A DNA stretch of 18,135 nt from Vicinamibacteria bacterium (lineage in GTDB: Bacteria > Acidobacteriota > Vicinamibacteria > Vicinamibacterales > UBA2999), in the NCBI GenBank assembly GCA_025938035.1, contig JAICQE010000081.1, forward strand, positions 1 through 18,135. The letters are read 5' to 3'. A model generated the notes under the pieces. That model worked only from the letters and a program-made list of their open reading frames with translations. It was not told the origin of the DNA and did no database searches. A program made the position numbers and the translations under genes. Shown here piece by piece: positions 1-7,477 of the stretch (position 1 is the first letter of the stretch; each line of letters starts with the position of its first letter).

Positions 1-438
1 CGCGGTCTTGCTCGGGGCGCGTATGCTCTGATAGGTGCCGCAGCTGCAGATGTTCACCGCCATCGAACGGTCGATGTCGGCATCGCTCGGTTTCGGGGTC
101 GTTCTCAGCAGCGCCGCCGCCTGCATGATCTGGCCGGACTGACAGTAGCCGCACTGCGGCACGTTGTGGGTGATCCACGCCTGCTGCACCGGGTGCAGCC
201 TGCCGCCCTCCGCGAGCGCATCGATAGTCAGCACCGTCTTCGCTTCGAGCGTGCCCATCCTGGTCTGGCACGAACGAACCGCCTGCCCGTTTACGTGCAC
301 CGTGCAGGCGCCACACAGTCCGGCGCCGCAGCCGAAGCGCGTGCCGGTGAGGCGTAGTTCGTCGCGGAGATACCACAGGAGCGGCATGTCCGGATCGTCT
401 TCGTAGTTCTGGGGTTTTCCGTTCACTGTCAGTCGCAT
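1..438 (-). CDS. IorA-like [2Fe-2S] small subunit of a molybdenum hydroxylase (partial, runs off left edge)
   Basis: Read from an ATG at 438, 146 codons are visible before the window ends. Seen: a plant-type [2Fe-2S] motif [11 protein letters not shown] with Cys37, Cys42 and Cys45 plus Cys57, then the second cluster site PQCGYCQ (Cys96, Cys99) and CSCGTY (Cys131, Cys133). This two-cluster architecture is that of the small subunit of xanthine-oxidase-family enzymes, closest in feel to the alpha subunit of isoquinoline 1-oxidoreductase. Such subunits pass electrons from the molybdopterin subunit to an acceptor; the large subunit normally follows and would lie left of the window. Family length is about 150 residues, so only a few C-terminal residues are missing. 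The usual CRCGTY is CSCGTY here. A GATAAT hexamer (minus strand, 470-465) and AAAGGG upstream could be the -10 and ribosome site, but no -35 is visible. The true substrate cannot be told. Confidence 0.9.
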   Translation of the reverse strand, partial: MRLTVNGKPQNYEDDPDMPLLWYLRDELRLTGTRFGCGAGLCGACTVHVNGQAVRSCQTRMGTLEAKTVLTIDALAEGGRLHPVQQAWITHNVPQCGYCQSGQIMQAAALLRTTPKPSDADIDRSMAVNICSCGTYQSIRAPSKTA

Positions 439-532
439 ACGGCGGACCCTTTCGTCAGCCGGGCATTATCCCATGAGGGTGCGCCCGATGCGTGGCGGAC
501 GATGTCTAGGGGCGAGGGCTTGACGTGTCCGT

Positions 533-691
533 CTAGCCGCGATCAGCAAACCAGTTCAGCATCACGTTCAGCCGGCCGGCCCCGGATTCCGGTTTCACCA
601 TGATGAAGCGCTGCCCATCGCGCGAGATGTCAAAGTTCGGAATCGTGATGCCCGCTCCATAGGTCTTCAGAGTCCCTGACGCCGGCTTCAG
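533..691 (-). pseudogene. Orphan C-terminal remnant of a PD40/TolB-like (protein-kinase-type) protein
   Basis: Between the iorA-like gene and the glycosyltransferase stop, the minus strand has a 52-codon open frame ending at TAG (535-533). It reads IPNFDISRDGQRFIMVKP near residues 18-34 and LNVMLNWFAD near 41-50. This matches the ending typical of acidobacterial serine/threonine kinases and other proteins with PD40/TolB-like beta-propellers, normally of the form DVSPDGQRFLM...NVVLNWFEEL. The frame is closed upstream by a TAA (694-692) inside the last codons of the glycosyltransferase, and it has no suitable start; its first ATG is at residue 31. It therefore looks like the 3' tail of a large gene whose front was lost. 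The recognition rests on the family's C-terminal signature from memory, without an alignment. Bases 439-532 show nothing else clear. Confidence 0.6.
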
Positions 692-2595
692 TTATCCAGA
701 CTGACGCTCCAGTCCTCGCGTACGTCGGTGAGGTTGGGGTTGTAGTACGGATCGACGTGCGCGAACCGGGACGCCCAGCGTTTCAGGAACCGGGAGTCAT
801 CTGAGGGCGGATGCAGGCGCCCGCGGCTGGAGCCTTCATGGTGGTACAGCTGCGCATGCGGCGTATAGATGACGGCATACCCGCGCTCGCGAATGCGCAG
901 ACACAAATCGACGTCGTTGAGCACCACGCGCAGCTCTTCGTCGAACCCTCCGACTTCCTCGAAGACCCGGCGCGGCACCAGCATGCACGCGCCGGTGACG
1001 GCGCTGCAGTTCCGCGGCAGATCCGCAAGCCGCGGAACACCGAGGACCTCCCTGGGCGCCCAGCGGAACGCATGGTGTGCTACGCCGGTGCGCTTCAGCA
1101 CGACGCCGGCGTGCTGAATCGTCCCGTCGGAATAGAGCAGCTTGGCGCCGACCGCGCCGACACCCGGCAACTGCGCGTATTCGAGCAGCGCGGTCAGCCA
1201 GTCCGGACGGACAATCTCGATGTCGTTGTTGAGGAAGAGCAGCTGCTCCCCTTTCGACATGCGCACGGCGAAGTTGTTGATCGCCGAGTAATTGAACGCA
1301 TGCGGCCACCGATGGACCTGAACCGGCGGTCCCAGCGAGGCCAGGTAGCTCAGGGCCTCGCTATCGGTGCTGCCGTTGTCCACAACCACGATTTCGTATG
1401 AACCGTAGTCAGTACGACTGCGGATGCTGTCGATCGTCGTCCGCAGCAGCTCCGCCTGATTGCGCGTGGGAACGATGATCGACACCAGCGGCCGCCCGGT
1501 CAGCTGAAACCGCGTGGCGTAGCAGCGCGGCCCGCGGCTCGTGAAGATTGGTTCGGCGCAGCCCGGGCGCTGCCGCCGCATCAGCGCTGCTTCGATCGCC
1601 CGCTTTTCGTCCCGCGTGGCGGAATGATGCGCGACGATGCCATCGCGCGTCATCGCGCGCGGCCGCAGGTGGCAGAGCACGTTCGGCACGTGGGCAATCC
1701 GGGCTGTGCGCTCGCTGGCGCGCAGCATCAGGTCATACACCTGGCCATCGCCGAACTCAGGACGCATCCCACCTACGTCATCCACGACGGCGCGGCGCAG
1801 CACCGTGAAGGGTCCCAGATAATTTGTGGCCAGGAGCAGCTCCGGATCCCACTCCGGTTTGAAGAACGGCTCGCGCCGCTGACCTCCCTCGTCGGTCACA
1901 TCCTGGTCCGAATAGACGATGTCGGCGGGGGGATCCGCATGGAGGCGCTTCACAACAGCGAAGAGCGCTTCGGGGGCCAGTTGGTCGCCTGCGTGGACGA
2001 ATGCCACCACGCTGCCGCGGGCGGTCTCCAGCGCGTCACACACTTCCCAGTGGTCGTACACCTGCGCGCGGAGGCTTTCGACCGTGCGGCGGCGCGCCTC
2101 CTCAGCCGCCCCACCAGGCATGATGAGCACGCTGACGAGCGGCGCGTCCGCGAGTTTCTGCCGCTCGACGCGCATCGCGGCATATGCGTCGGCGCCGCGT
2201 GTGGTGCGTGCGATCCATGTCTCGTAGTCGCCGGGACTCGGTGTCCAGGTATGGTCCTCGACCGTCAGCGGGCGGCCGCGCAGGGCCGACCCGATTTTTC
2301 GCGCCGCGAACTTGAAGACGAAGGCGAGCCCGTGATCGACCCAGATCTCGAATCCACGCCGCACGAAACGATACGGCTCGCGAAGAATTGGATTCCGCAG
2401 AAGCCGCTCGCCGATCTTTTCGAACCGACGCTGCGCACGCCACCCGAGCGATGCGTGCGCGCGGCGCATTTCGTCGAACGACTCCGCAACGGCCCGTTCC
2501 TGGGCGGCGACGAGCGTGGTCAGATCGGTGATCTCCGCGAGCAGATCCTCCTCGGTGCTCCGGCGAGCGTGAGGATCGTTCGCGTCGGCGCTCAC
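688..2595 (-). CDS. Bimodular GT2-family glycosyltransferase (O-antigen/rhamnan type)
   Basis: A 635-residue cytoplasmic protein, expected to add sugars to the glycan exported by the adjoining ABC transporter. Residues 15-60 look coiled-coil-like. Module 1 starts at PLVSVLIMP (152-160) and keeps a SDQD metal-site motif (229-232), but WEVCDALETARGS (183-195) joins what are usually separate blocks, so the nucleotide-binding DDxSxD region seems deleted. Module 2 is complete: PLVSIIVPTRN (369-379), VVDNGSTD (404-411), FLNNDIE (454-460) and LNDVDLCLR (559-567), as in WbbL-like rhamnosyltransferases. The start is a GTG whose bases overlap the TGA of the upstream ATPase (GTGA), implying coupled translation. 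It is last in the Wzm-Wzt-GT operon. The donor sugar cannot be predicted. Module 2 is probably the active one; module 1 may be structural or inactive (inference). Confidence 0.9.
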   Translation of the reverse strand: MSADANDPHARRSTEEDLLAEITDLTTLVAAQERAVAESFDEMRRAHASLGWRAQRRFEKIGERLLRNPILREPYRFVRRGFEIWVDHGLAFVFKFAARKIGSALRGRPLTVEDHTWTPSPGDYETWIARTTRGADAYAAMRVERQKLADAPLVSVLIMPGGAAEEARRRTVESLRAQVYDHWEVCDALETARGSVVAFVHAGDQLAPEALFAVVKRLHADPPADIVYSDQDVTDEGGQRREPFFKPEWDPELLLATNYLGPFTVLRRAVVDDVGGMRPEFGDGQVYDLMLRASERTARIAHVPNVLCHLRPRAMTRDGIVAHHSATRDEKRAIEAALMRRQRPGCAEPIFTSRGPRCYATRFQLTGRPLVSIIVPTRNQAELLRTTIDSIRSRTDYGSYEIVVVDNGSTDSEALSYLASLGPPVQVHRWPHAFNYSAINNFAVRMSKGEQLLFLNNDIEIVRPDWLTALLEYAQLPGVGAVGAKLLYSDGTIQHAGVVLKRTGVAHHAFRWAPREVLGVPRLADLPRNCSAVTGACMLVPRRVFEEVGGFDEELRVVLNDVDLCLRIRERGYAVIYTPHAQLYHHEGSSRGRLHPPSDDSRFLKRWASRFAHVDPYYNPNLTDVREDWSVSLDN

Positions 2596-3875
2596 GAGGG
2601 GCGCACCGAGATCTCGACAGGCACCCAGACCTGACCATGAATCGCCTTCCCCGACGCCGGCGGAGCCACGGTCACAATCAGCGCATTGTCGATCCAGTCG
2701 TAGTACGCCCTCGTGTAGCGGTCCGCGGCGATGGCGCTGCTGATGCTATAGGTCCCCGGGATGAGCGGCAGGCGGAGGCGGAAGTCGACGACGAGCGTCG
2801 AGCCGGCGGAGCGGGACGGCAGCGTAATCCCTTCTTCGAACGTATTCGTGCCGATCAGCTCGATTCCCGCGCGATCGCGAAAGCCAAAGCCGATGATGCT
2901 GCTGGGAACGTCGGCAAGGAACTCCGCGTGTACGCGAAGGATCGCCTCGTCGTTGAACGCGACCGCCGTCACCGGGCGGCCGCACGAATCCAACAGCTCG
3001 ATGCGGCGAATCTTTGCGGCGCCCGTCCCATGCCGGAAGACGCGGGCCTGAGCATCGAAGTCGGGATCCGCTGCGAATCGTGGCTCGGCCGGCGAGGTGG
3101 TGATGGTGACGGGGTCGTGCGGCGCCTGCGCTTGCGCAATCTGCGCCGATGCACGAGCGAAATAGAGGCTGGTGATTTCGGCCGGTCCGCCCTCCTCGAG
3201 GATCTGCCCCGCGTCGAGCAGGACGACGCGCGAGCAGACGGCTTTGATCATGCCCATCTCGTGGCTGACGAACATGATGGTCGTCCCGTGTGCCTGCATC
3301 TCGCGGATCCGGAGCAGACACTGGTGCTGGAAGACGGCGTCGCCGACGGCCAGCGCTTCGTCCACGAGGAGGATGTCGGGATCGACGTGAATCGCGGCGG
3401 CAAACGCCAGACGCACGAACATCCCGCTCGAATACAGCTTGACCGGCTGGTCGATGAACTCGCCGATTGCCGCAAAACGTTCGATGTCCGGCAGACGGCG
3501 GCGAATCTCCGCCACCGTCAGCCCGATCACCGTGCCGAATACCTCGACGTTCTCCCGGCCGGTGAGCTCGGGGTGAAAGCCGGCGCCCAGCTCGAGGAGG
3601 GACGACACACGTCCTCGCACCGTCACCCGCCCGCTCGTCTGCCGGACGATCCCCGCGATGATCTGAAGGAGCGTGCTCTTGCCGGAACCGTTGACGCCGA
3701 CGACGCCGAGCGTCTCGCCGCGCTCGACCGTCATCGTCACGCCGCGCAGCGCCGGGAAATTGGTATGAAGAACGGGCGCGCCGGGCACCAGCATTTCAAC
3801 GGCCCGGTGGCGGCGATTCCTGTAAATCTTGTAGGACTTGGTGACCTCGTCGAGCTCGATGACAGGCTCGCGCAT
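2592..3875 (-). CDS. wzt: Polysaccharide ABC transporter ATP-binding protein with C-terminal Wzt-type domain
   Basis: A 427-residue ATPase partner of the permease encoded just upstream. The nucleotide-binding domain covers about residues 5-240, with Walker A GVNGSGKST (60-68), a degenerate LSGG-type signature LYSSGM (148-152), Walker B DILLVDEALAVGD (167-179) and switch histidine in FVSHEM (His205). The LYSSGM/DEALAVGD combination is characteristic of the O-antigen/teichoic acid export subfamily (Wzt, TagH). Residues about 275-425 form an extra beta-rich domain (RVFRHGTGAAKI, then GTNTFEEGI and a strand-rich tail) fitting the Wzt C-terminal carbohydrate-binding domain. In known systems this recognises the modified end of the chain before export. 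The ATG overlaps the permease stop by one base (TGATG), and the gene ends in GTGA coupling to the glycosyltransferase. Confident for family; the glycan is unknown. Confidence 0.93.
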   Translation of the reverse strand: MREPVIELDEVTKSYKIYRNRRHRAVEMLVPGAPVLHTNFPALRGVTMTVERGETLGVVGVNGSGKSTLLQIIAGIVRQTSGRVTVRGRVSSLLELGAGFHPELTGRENVEVFGTVIGLTVAEIRRRLPDIERFAAIGEFIDQPVKLYSSGMFVRLAFAAAIHVDPDILLVDEALAVGDAVFQHQCLLRIREMQAHGTTIMFVSHEMGMIKAVCSRVVLLDAGQILEEGGPAEITSLYFARASAQIAQAQAPHDPVTITTSPAEPRFAADPDFDAQARVFRHGTGAAKIRRIELLDSCGRPVTAVAFNDEAILRVHAEFLADVPSSIIGFGFRDRAGIELIGTNTFEEGITLPSRSAGSTLVVDFRLRLPLIPGTYSISSAIAADRYTRAYYDWIDNALIVTVAPPASGKAIHGQVWVPVEISVRPS

Positions 3876-4684
3876 CAGAGCACGTCCGCGAACTCGTACT
3901 TCGAGCGCTGGAACACCCAGTATCCGGCGATGAACACGCCCAGCGACACCGCGCAGAAGAGAGCGAACGACATCAGCTCCGGTGCCCTGTTTTCAAGGAC
4001 GGCACCTCTGTAGGCCTCGACGACGTAGGTCATCGGGTTCAGCCAGAACAGCCACTGCAGCCGCGGAGGCACCATGTCCAGCGGATAGACGATCGGCGTG
4101 GCGTACATCCAGAACATGAGCGCAAAGGCGACGATCTGCCGGGTGTCCGACAGGAGCACCGACAGCGTGGCCAGCACCCACGCCAGACCGGTGGTGAACA
4201 GGAACTGCGGAACAACGATGGCGACAAGGGCCAGCAGCGGCCAGCCAGGCACGCGTCCGTCGATGACCAACGCGCCCAGCAGGATGACGAGGCCAAGCGA
4301 TTCGATGGCCAGCGCCACCAGTACCTGGTGGAGCGGCAGAATCTCCGACGGAAAGCGTATCCGTTTCACCAGCGACGCGTGATCGTGGATCGCGGTCGTC
4401 GCGCGTGACAGGCCGTCCGAAAACGCCAGCCACGGAATGAGCCCGCAGAACAGATACAACGCGAAGTTGGCGGCGCGCGGGTCATCGTCGAAGCGGACCT
4501 TCATCACCGTCGAGAAGACGAAGGTGTAGAGGGCGAGAAGACTGAGCGGCCGGATCAGCGGCCAGGCGAGGCCGAGAGCGGACGTGCCATAACGCGTGCG
4601 GATCTCGCGCTGAACGAAGGTCGTGATGACCGGACGCTGACGTACCAGAACCTGGAACGGGGCGACGAGCGCGTCGATCACCAT
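3875..4684 (-). CDS. wzm: Polysaccharide/O-antigen ABC transporter permease (ABC-2 type)
   Basis: A 269-residue inner-membrane protein with about six hydrophobic segments. Family landmarks include REIRTRYGTSALGLAWPLIRPL near residues 26-47 (the cytoplasmic region before the first helix), FWMYATPIVYP (191-201) and FWLNPMTYVVEAYR (213-226). These are typical of the ABC-2/Wzm permeases that move lipid-linked polysaccharide across the inner membrane. It is the first gene of the minus-strand operon permease-ATPase-glycosyltransferase and overlaps the ATPase gene by one base. The ATG at 4684 has no visible Shine-Dalgarno; a TAGAAT -10-like hexamer on the minus strand (4705-4700) would give a very short leader. 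Only 27 bp separate it from the start of the divergent O-antigen ligase gene. Confidence 0.92.
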   Translation of the reverse strand: MVIDALVAPFQVLVRQRPVITTFVQREIRTRYGTSALGLAWPLIRPLSLLALYTFVFSTVMKVRFDDDPRAANFALYLFCGLIPWLAFSDGLSRATTAIHDHASLVKRIRFPSEILPLHQVLVALAIESLGLVILLGALVIDGRVPGWPLLALVAIVVPQFLFTTGLAWVLATLSVLLSDTRQIVAFALMFWMYATPIVYPLDMVPPRLQWLFWLNPMTYVVEAYRGAVLENRAPELMSFALFCAVSLGVFIAGYWVFQRSKYEFADVL

Positions 4685-4690
4685 TCGTGG

Positions 4691-4711
4691 ATATTCTGTA
4701 TTCTACAGCCC
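4691..4711. promoter_or_regulatory. Divergent control region with doubled TATTCT
   Basis: The 27 bp between the two divergent start codons hold TATTCTGTATTCTA (4692-4705). On the plus strand the second TATTCT (4699-4704) ends 7 nt before the GTG at 4712, the spacing expected of a -10 box for a leaderless mRNA. On the minus strand the same bases read TAGAAT (4705-4700), 15 nt before the permease ATG. No convincing -35 box is visible in either direction, so this is only a candidate pair of overlapping promoters. Confidence 0.35.
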
Positions 4712-5974
4712 GTGCAGTCGGACCTGGCCAGGTTCGCCGGGTGGTGCTTCCTCGCCGGCGTCTTCCTGATGGTCACCGGCGACGGCCTCACCAACTTCGG
4801 CGAACCATTTCCCGCGCAGGCATGGCCGTGGCTCTATCTGCTGCCGTTCGTACTCGCGTGCGTGGCGATGCTCCTGGCCGGCCGGATCGGGCCACGGCGA
4901 CCGGCGCGGGCCGCCATCGCGTATTCCGCGCTCGCCGGATTACTGGCCGTGTTCGCGCTGTCGACCCTGCTCTCGCAGGAACGGGCGCTCAGCGCGCTGG
5001 CGCTTGGGTACGTCGGCGGCATCATCGTCTTCTGGTGGTTCTCCGGGCAGATGCTCGAGGATTCACGTCTGCTCGAAGCGACGTGGGTGGTGGCCGCGCT
5101 GGCGGTTCTGGAGCTCGCCGTTCGCGTCATCGTGTCGCGGCTCGACGAGGGACTCGATCGGATCCCGCTCGAGGTGCGCTCCGTCACGTGGCTCGGGAAG
5201 CACCAGATCACCTGGGTCTTCAACCTCGTGGCACCGTTTCTGTTGGCCCGATTCATTGGCGACCAGCGGCGGTGGGTCTCCCTCTTCAACGGCGCCGTGT
5301 GGGCCGTCGTCGGCCTCGCCAACTACCTGCTCCTGGCCCGAATGGGTTTGCTCGTCTTTGTCGTTGCGACGCTCGGGGTGTGCTTCCTCAACGCCGCACA
5401 CTGGCGGCGATGGATCGGGCTGATGGGAACGGCGGCAGCCGGCGCAGCGATCGTCATCGCCAATAACCTGCGGATCACAACCTTTGTCGCATCGACGTTC
5501 CTCGACCGCGCGCTGAATTCCGGAATCAACATGCGGCTGCAGGTCTGGGAGGAAGCGTGGACCATGTTTCAGGCGCATCCACTCGTCGGCATCGGTGTCG
5601 GCACGTTTGACAAGATCACGTATCAGATGCCGGCCACGCAGGCGAATCGGGACTTTCAGCTGAGTGGCTGGCACGCGCACAACGCGCCGCTGCACATCCT
5701 CACCGAAGCGGGCGTGCTCGGCCTGGCGGCATGGGTGTTCCTCTGGTATGTCATCGTCCGCGCGCTCGTCCGCGCGTGGCGAGGCGGAAGCCGGGAACAG
5801 CGCGTCTACGCCGCGGCGGCGCTCGGGTCTGTCGTGGCGTTTCAGATCCTGTCGATGACGGAGGTGCTGATAGCGGCGCGCGCTCAGGCGAGCCTGCAGA
5901 TGAATCTGCTGATTGTCCTTCTGATGGTGCTGGGACTGCGCATGTCGCTCCCTCCGCCGAAACCAAAGTCGTAG
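4712..5974 (+). CDS. O-antigen ligase/polymerase-family (Wzy_C) membrane protein
   Basis: A 420-residue protein with about ten to twelve hydrophobic segments. The diagnostic part lies after residue 270: RLQVWEEAW (275-283), HPLVGIGVGTF (289-299) in a periplasmic loop, then HAHNAPLHILTEAGVLGL (321-338), which is the Wzy_C/O-antigen ligase signature with the catalytically important His before Asn. In this family WaaL ligases transfer polymer from undecaprenyl diphosphate to lipid A-core, Wzy enzymes polymerise repeat units, and others glycosylate proteins; sequence alone does not separate them. Divergence from an ABC exporter, which needs no Wzy polymerase, favours a ligase role (inference). 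The start chosen is the GTG at 4712, giving the first hydrophobic segment at about residues 10-22; no Shine-Dalgarno is evident. The first ATG in frame lies inside that segment (Met20). Confidence 0.87.
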   Translation: MQSDLARFAGWCFLAGVFLMVTGDGLTNFGEPFPAQAWPWLYLLPFVLACVAMLLAGRIGPRRPARAAIAYSALAGLLAVFALSTLLSQERALSALALGYVGGIIVFWWFSGQMLEDSRLLEATWVVAALAVLELAVRVIVSRLDEGLDRIPLEVRSVTWLGKHQITWVFNLVAPFLLARFIGDQRRWVSLFNGAVWAVVGLANYLLLARMGLLVFVVATLGVCFLNAAHWRRWIGLMGTAAAGAAIVIANNLRITTFVASTFLDRALNSGINMRLQVWEEAWTMFQAHPLVGIGVGTFDKITYQMPATQANRDFQLSGWHAHNAPLHILTEAGVLGLAAWVFLWYVIVRALVRAWRGGSREQRVYAAAALGSVVAFQILSMTEVLIAARAQASLQMNLLIVLLMVLGLRMSLPPPKPKS

Positions 5975-6042
5975 CGCACCGTTTCAACAGGTGGAGGGCA
6001 CGCTTTCAAGCCACGCCGCCGACGACCATCCGGCGCCGCGCT

Positions 6043-7428
6043 ATGATGCGAACAATGCGCGGCCTGCTGAAGTTTCTCTTCTATCTCATCCTTCTCGCGC
6101 TCATTGCCGGCGCGGGTGCGTGGTTCTGGGCCGGACGGCTGGACGGGCCGGCCATCGAAATCCGTCAGCCGGGAAAGTTCATCGGACAGGCAAGCTCGCT
6201 CGAGATGATGGCGCAGGCGCCGGGTGGCGCCTTTTCGCGCCTGACGGTGGCTATCGAGCAGGGCGGAAAGACCTATCAGGTCTTTACGCTGAACACCGAC
6301 GAGGGTGCGGCAAAACGGTCCGCTGACCGACTTCTCGTGATGCGGCCGATTGGCAAGCGGGCACTGCCGGAGCTGAGGTCGGGCCCGGCGCGGATTGTGG
6401 TGCACGCGGCGCGGCCGGTGCTCTATGGCCTGCGCGACGCGGAATCATCCGAGACACGCGACGTGCAGGTGCGGCTCGAACCGCCGCGGCTGACCGTGCT
6501 GTCGACGTTTCATTTCGTCAATCACGGCGGCAGCGAGTTCGCCGTCTTCCGCGCGACGCCGGAGGATGTGCAGTCCGGCGTCCGCGTCGGCGACAAGGAA
6601 TACCGCTCGTTCCCGGCGTCGGGCATTGGCATCTCCGGCGATTCCGCTCTCAGGGTGGCGTTCTTCGCGCTGCTCTACGACCAGCCGACGAACACCCGGA
6701 TCGACGTCTTCGCGCGCGACGAGGCCGGCAATCAGGTCATCGTTCCGCTCGACTACCGCGTGTTTCCGAAGCAGTACAAGAAAAGCCGCATCGAGATCGA
6801 CGACCGCTTCCTGCAGAGGGTCGTTCCGGCCATCGCCTCAACCTCGCCGGACGAGCAGATTCAGACCGACGACATCCTGGCCGGCTTTCTGAAGATCAAC
6901 CGCGACCTCCGCCAGAAGAACAACCAATACGTTCGCGACCTGGCGAAAAAGACATCAGCGGAGCTGCTCTTCATGGACGCCTTCCAGCAGCTGGGTAACT
7001 CCGCCGTTCAGGCACAGTTCGCCGATGCCCGTACGTATCTCTACCATGGCAAGGAAGTCGATCAGCAGGTGCACCTGGGGTTCGACCTCGCGACAACCGC
7101 GAACGCCCCGATCTCTGCCGCTCAGCGCGGGGTGGTCGTCCACGCGGACGACCTGGGCATCTACGGTAATTGCGTCGTCATCGACCATGGCCTTGGGGTG
7201 CAGTCGTTGTACGGGCATCTGTCGTCAATAGGTGTCAGGGTGGGAGAGACGGTCGAAAAAGGTCAGGAGATCGGCCGCAGCGGTCAAACCGGGCTGGCGG
7301 GCGGGGACCATCTGCACTTCACGACGCTCGTGGGCGGAGAACAGGTCACTCCGGTCGACTGGTGGAGCACGCAATGGATGCAGGACCGCGTTCTCCGCAA
7401 AATCGCGGCTGTCCGCGGCACCCCTTAA
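6043..7428 (+). CDS. Membrane-anchored M23 (LytM-type) peptidase
   Basis: A 461-residue protein with an N-terminal membrane anchor (about residues 8-30), a long extracytoplasmic region of about 300 residues, and a C-terminal M23 domain (about 335-445). The LytM zinc site is intact: HLGFD (His344, Asp348) and HLH (His423, His425), with YGHL (His392) as the usual additional active-site histidine; the flanking VVIDHGLGVQSLYGHL is typical. M23 enzymes cut peptide cross-links of peptidoglycan, and the intact site suggests activity rather than an EnvC-like role. The middle region is beta-rich up to residue about 240, followed by helical segments. I do not recognise a named domain there. Three in-frame ATGs compete: 6043, 6046 and 6055. 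None has a Shine-Dalgarno. TATGAT at 6042-6047 lies 7 nt before 6055, so a leaderless start there is possible. Confidence 0.9.
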   Translation: MMRTMRGLLKFLFYLILLALIAGAGAWFWAGRLDGPAIEIRQPGKFIGQASSLEMMAQAPGGAFSRLTVAIEQGGKTYQVFTLNTDEGAAKRSADRLLVMRPIGKRALPELRSGPARIVVHAARPVLYGLRDAESSETRDVQVRLEPPRLTVLSTFHFVNHGGSEFAVFRATPEDVQSGVRVGDKEYRSFPASGIGISGDSALRVAFFALLYDQPTNTRIDVFARDEAGNQVIVPLDYRVFPKQYKKSRIEIDDRFLQRVVPAIASTSPDEQIQTDDILAGFLKINRDLRQKNNQYVRDLAKKTSAELLFMDAFQQLGNSAVQAQFADARTYLYHGKEVDQQVHLGFDLATTANAPISAAQRGVVVHADDLGIYGNCVVIDHGLGVQSLYGHLSSIGVRVGETVEKGQEIGRSGQTGLAGGDHLHFTTLVGGEQVTPVDWWSTQWMQDRVLRKIAAVRGTP

Positions 7429-7453
7429 TCGCAGCCCGCCTCTCTGGGATAAT
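7425..7453 (+). promoter_or_regulatory. Candidate promoter of the copper-lipoprotein/ctaA/ctaB operon
   Basis: GATAAT (7448-7453) matches the -10 consensus at five of six bases and lies 17 bp after TTAATC (7425-7430), a weak -35. The predicted start near 7460 would leave a leader of about 18 nt that includes GGGAG (7462-7466), a plausible ribosome site for the ATG at 7478. The -35 overlaps the stop codon of the preceding peptidase gene. Visual match only. Confidence 0.35.
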
Positions 7454-7477
7454 CAAGGGTTGGGAGTCGACACCCTT

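Noticed and set aside
2340..2360. TCGAATCC-like string considered as a tRNA T-loop
   Set aside because: It lies inside the glycosyltransferase coding frame, and no cloverleaf arms or acceptor stem can be drawn around it.
1624..2634. A 336-codon plus-strand frame opposite the glycosyltransferase
   Set aside because: Arg/His/Ala-rich shadow translation; the glycosyltransferase frame carries the recognisable motifs.
2637..4013. A long open frame (458 codons) on the plus strand opposite the Wzt-like gene
   Set aside because: Its translation is charged, low-complexity shadow protein without motifs, and the minus strand encodes a clear ABC ATPase with all motifs. High GC makes antisense frames long.
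5731..6042. Upstream extension of the M23 peptidase frame into the ligase gene
   Set aside because: It would overlap the ligase C-terminus by about 240 bp with arginine-rich filler, and the membrane anchor begins properly after 6043.
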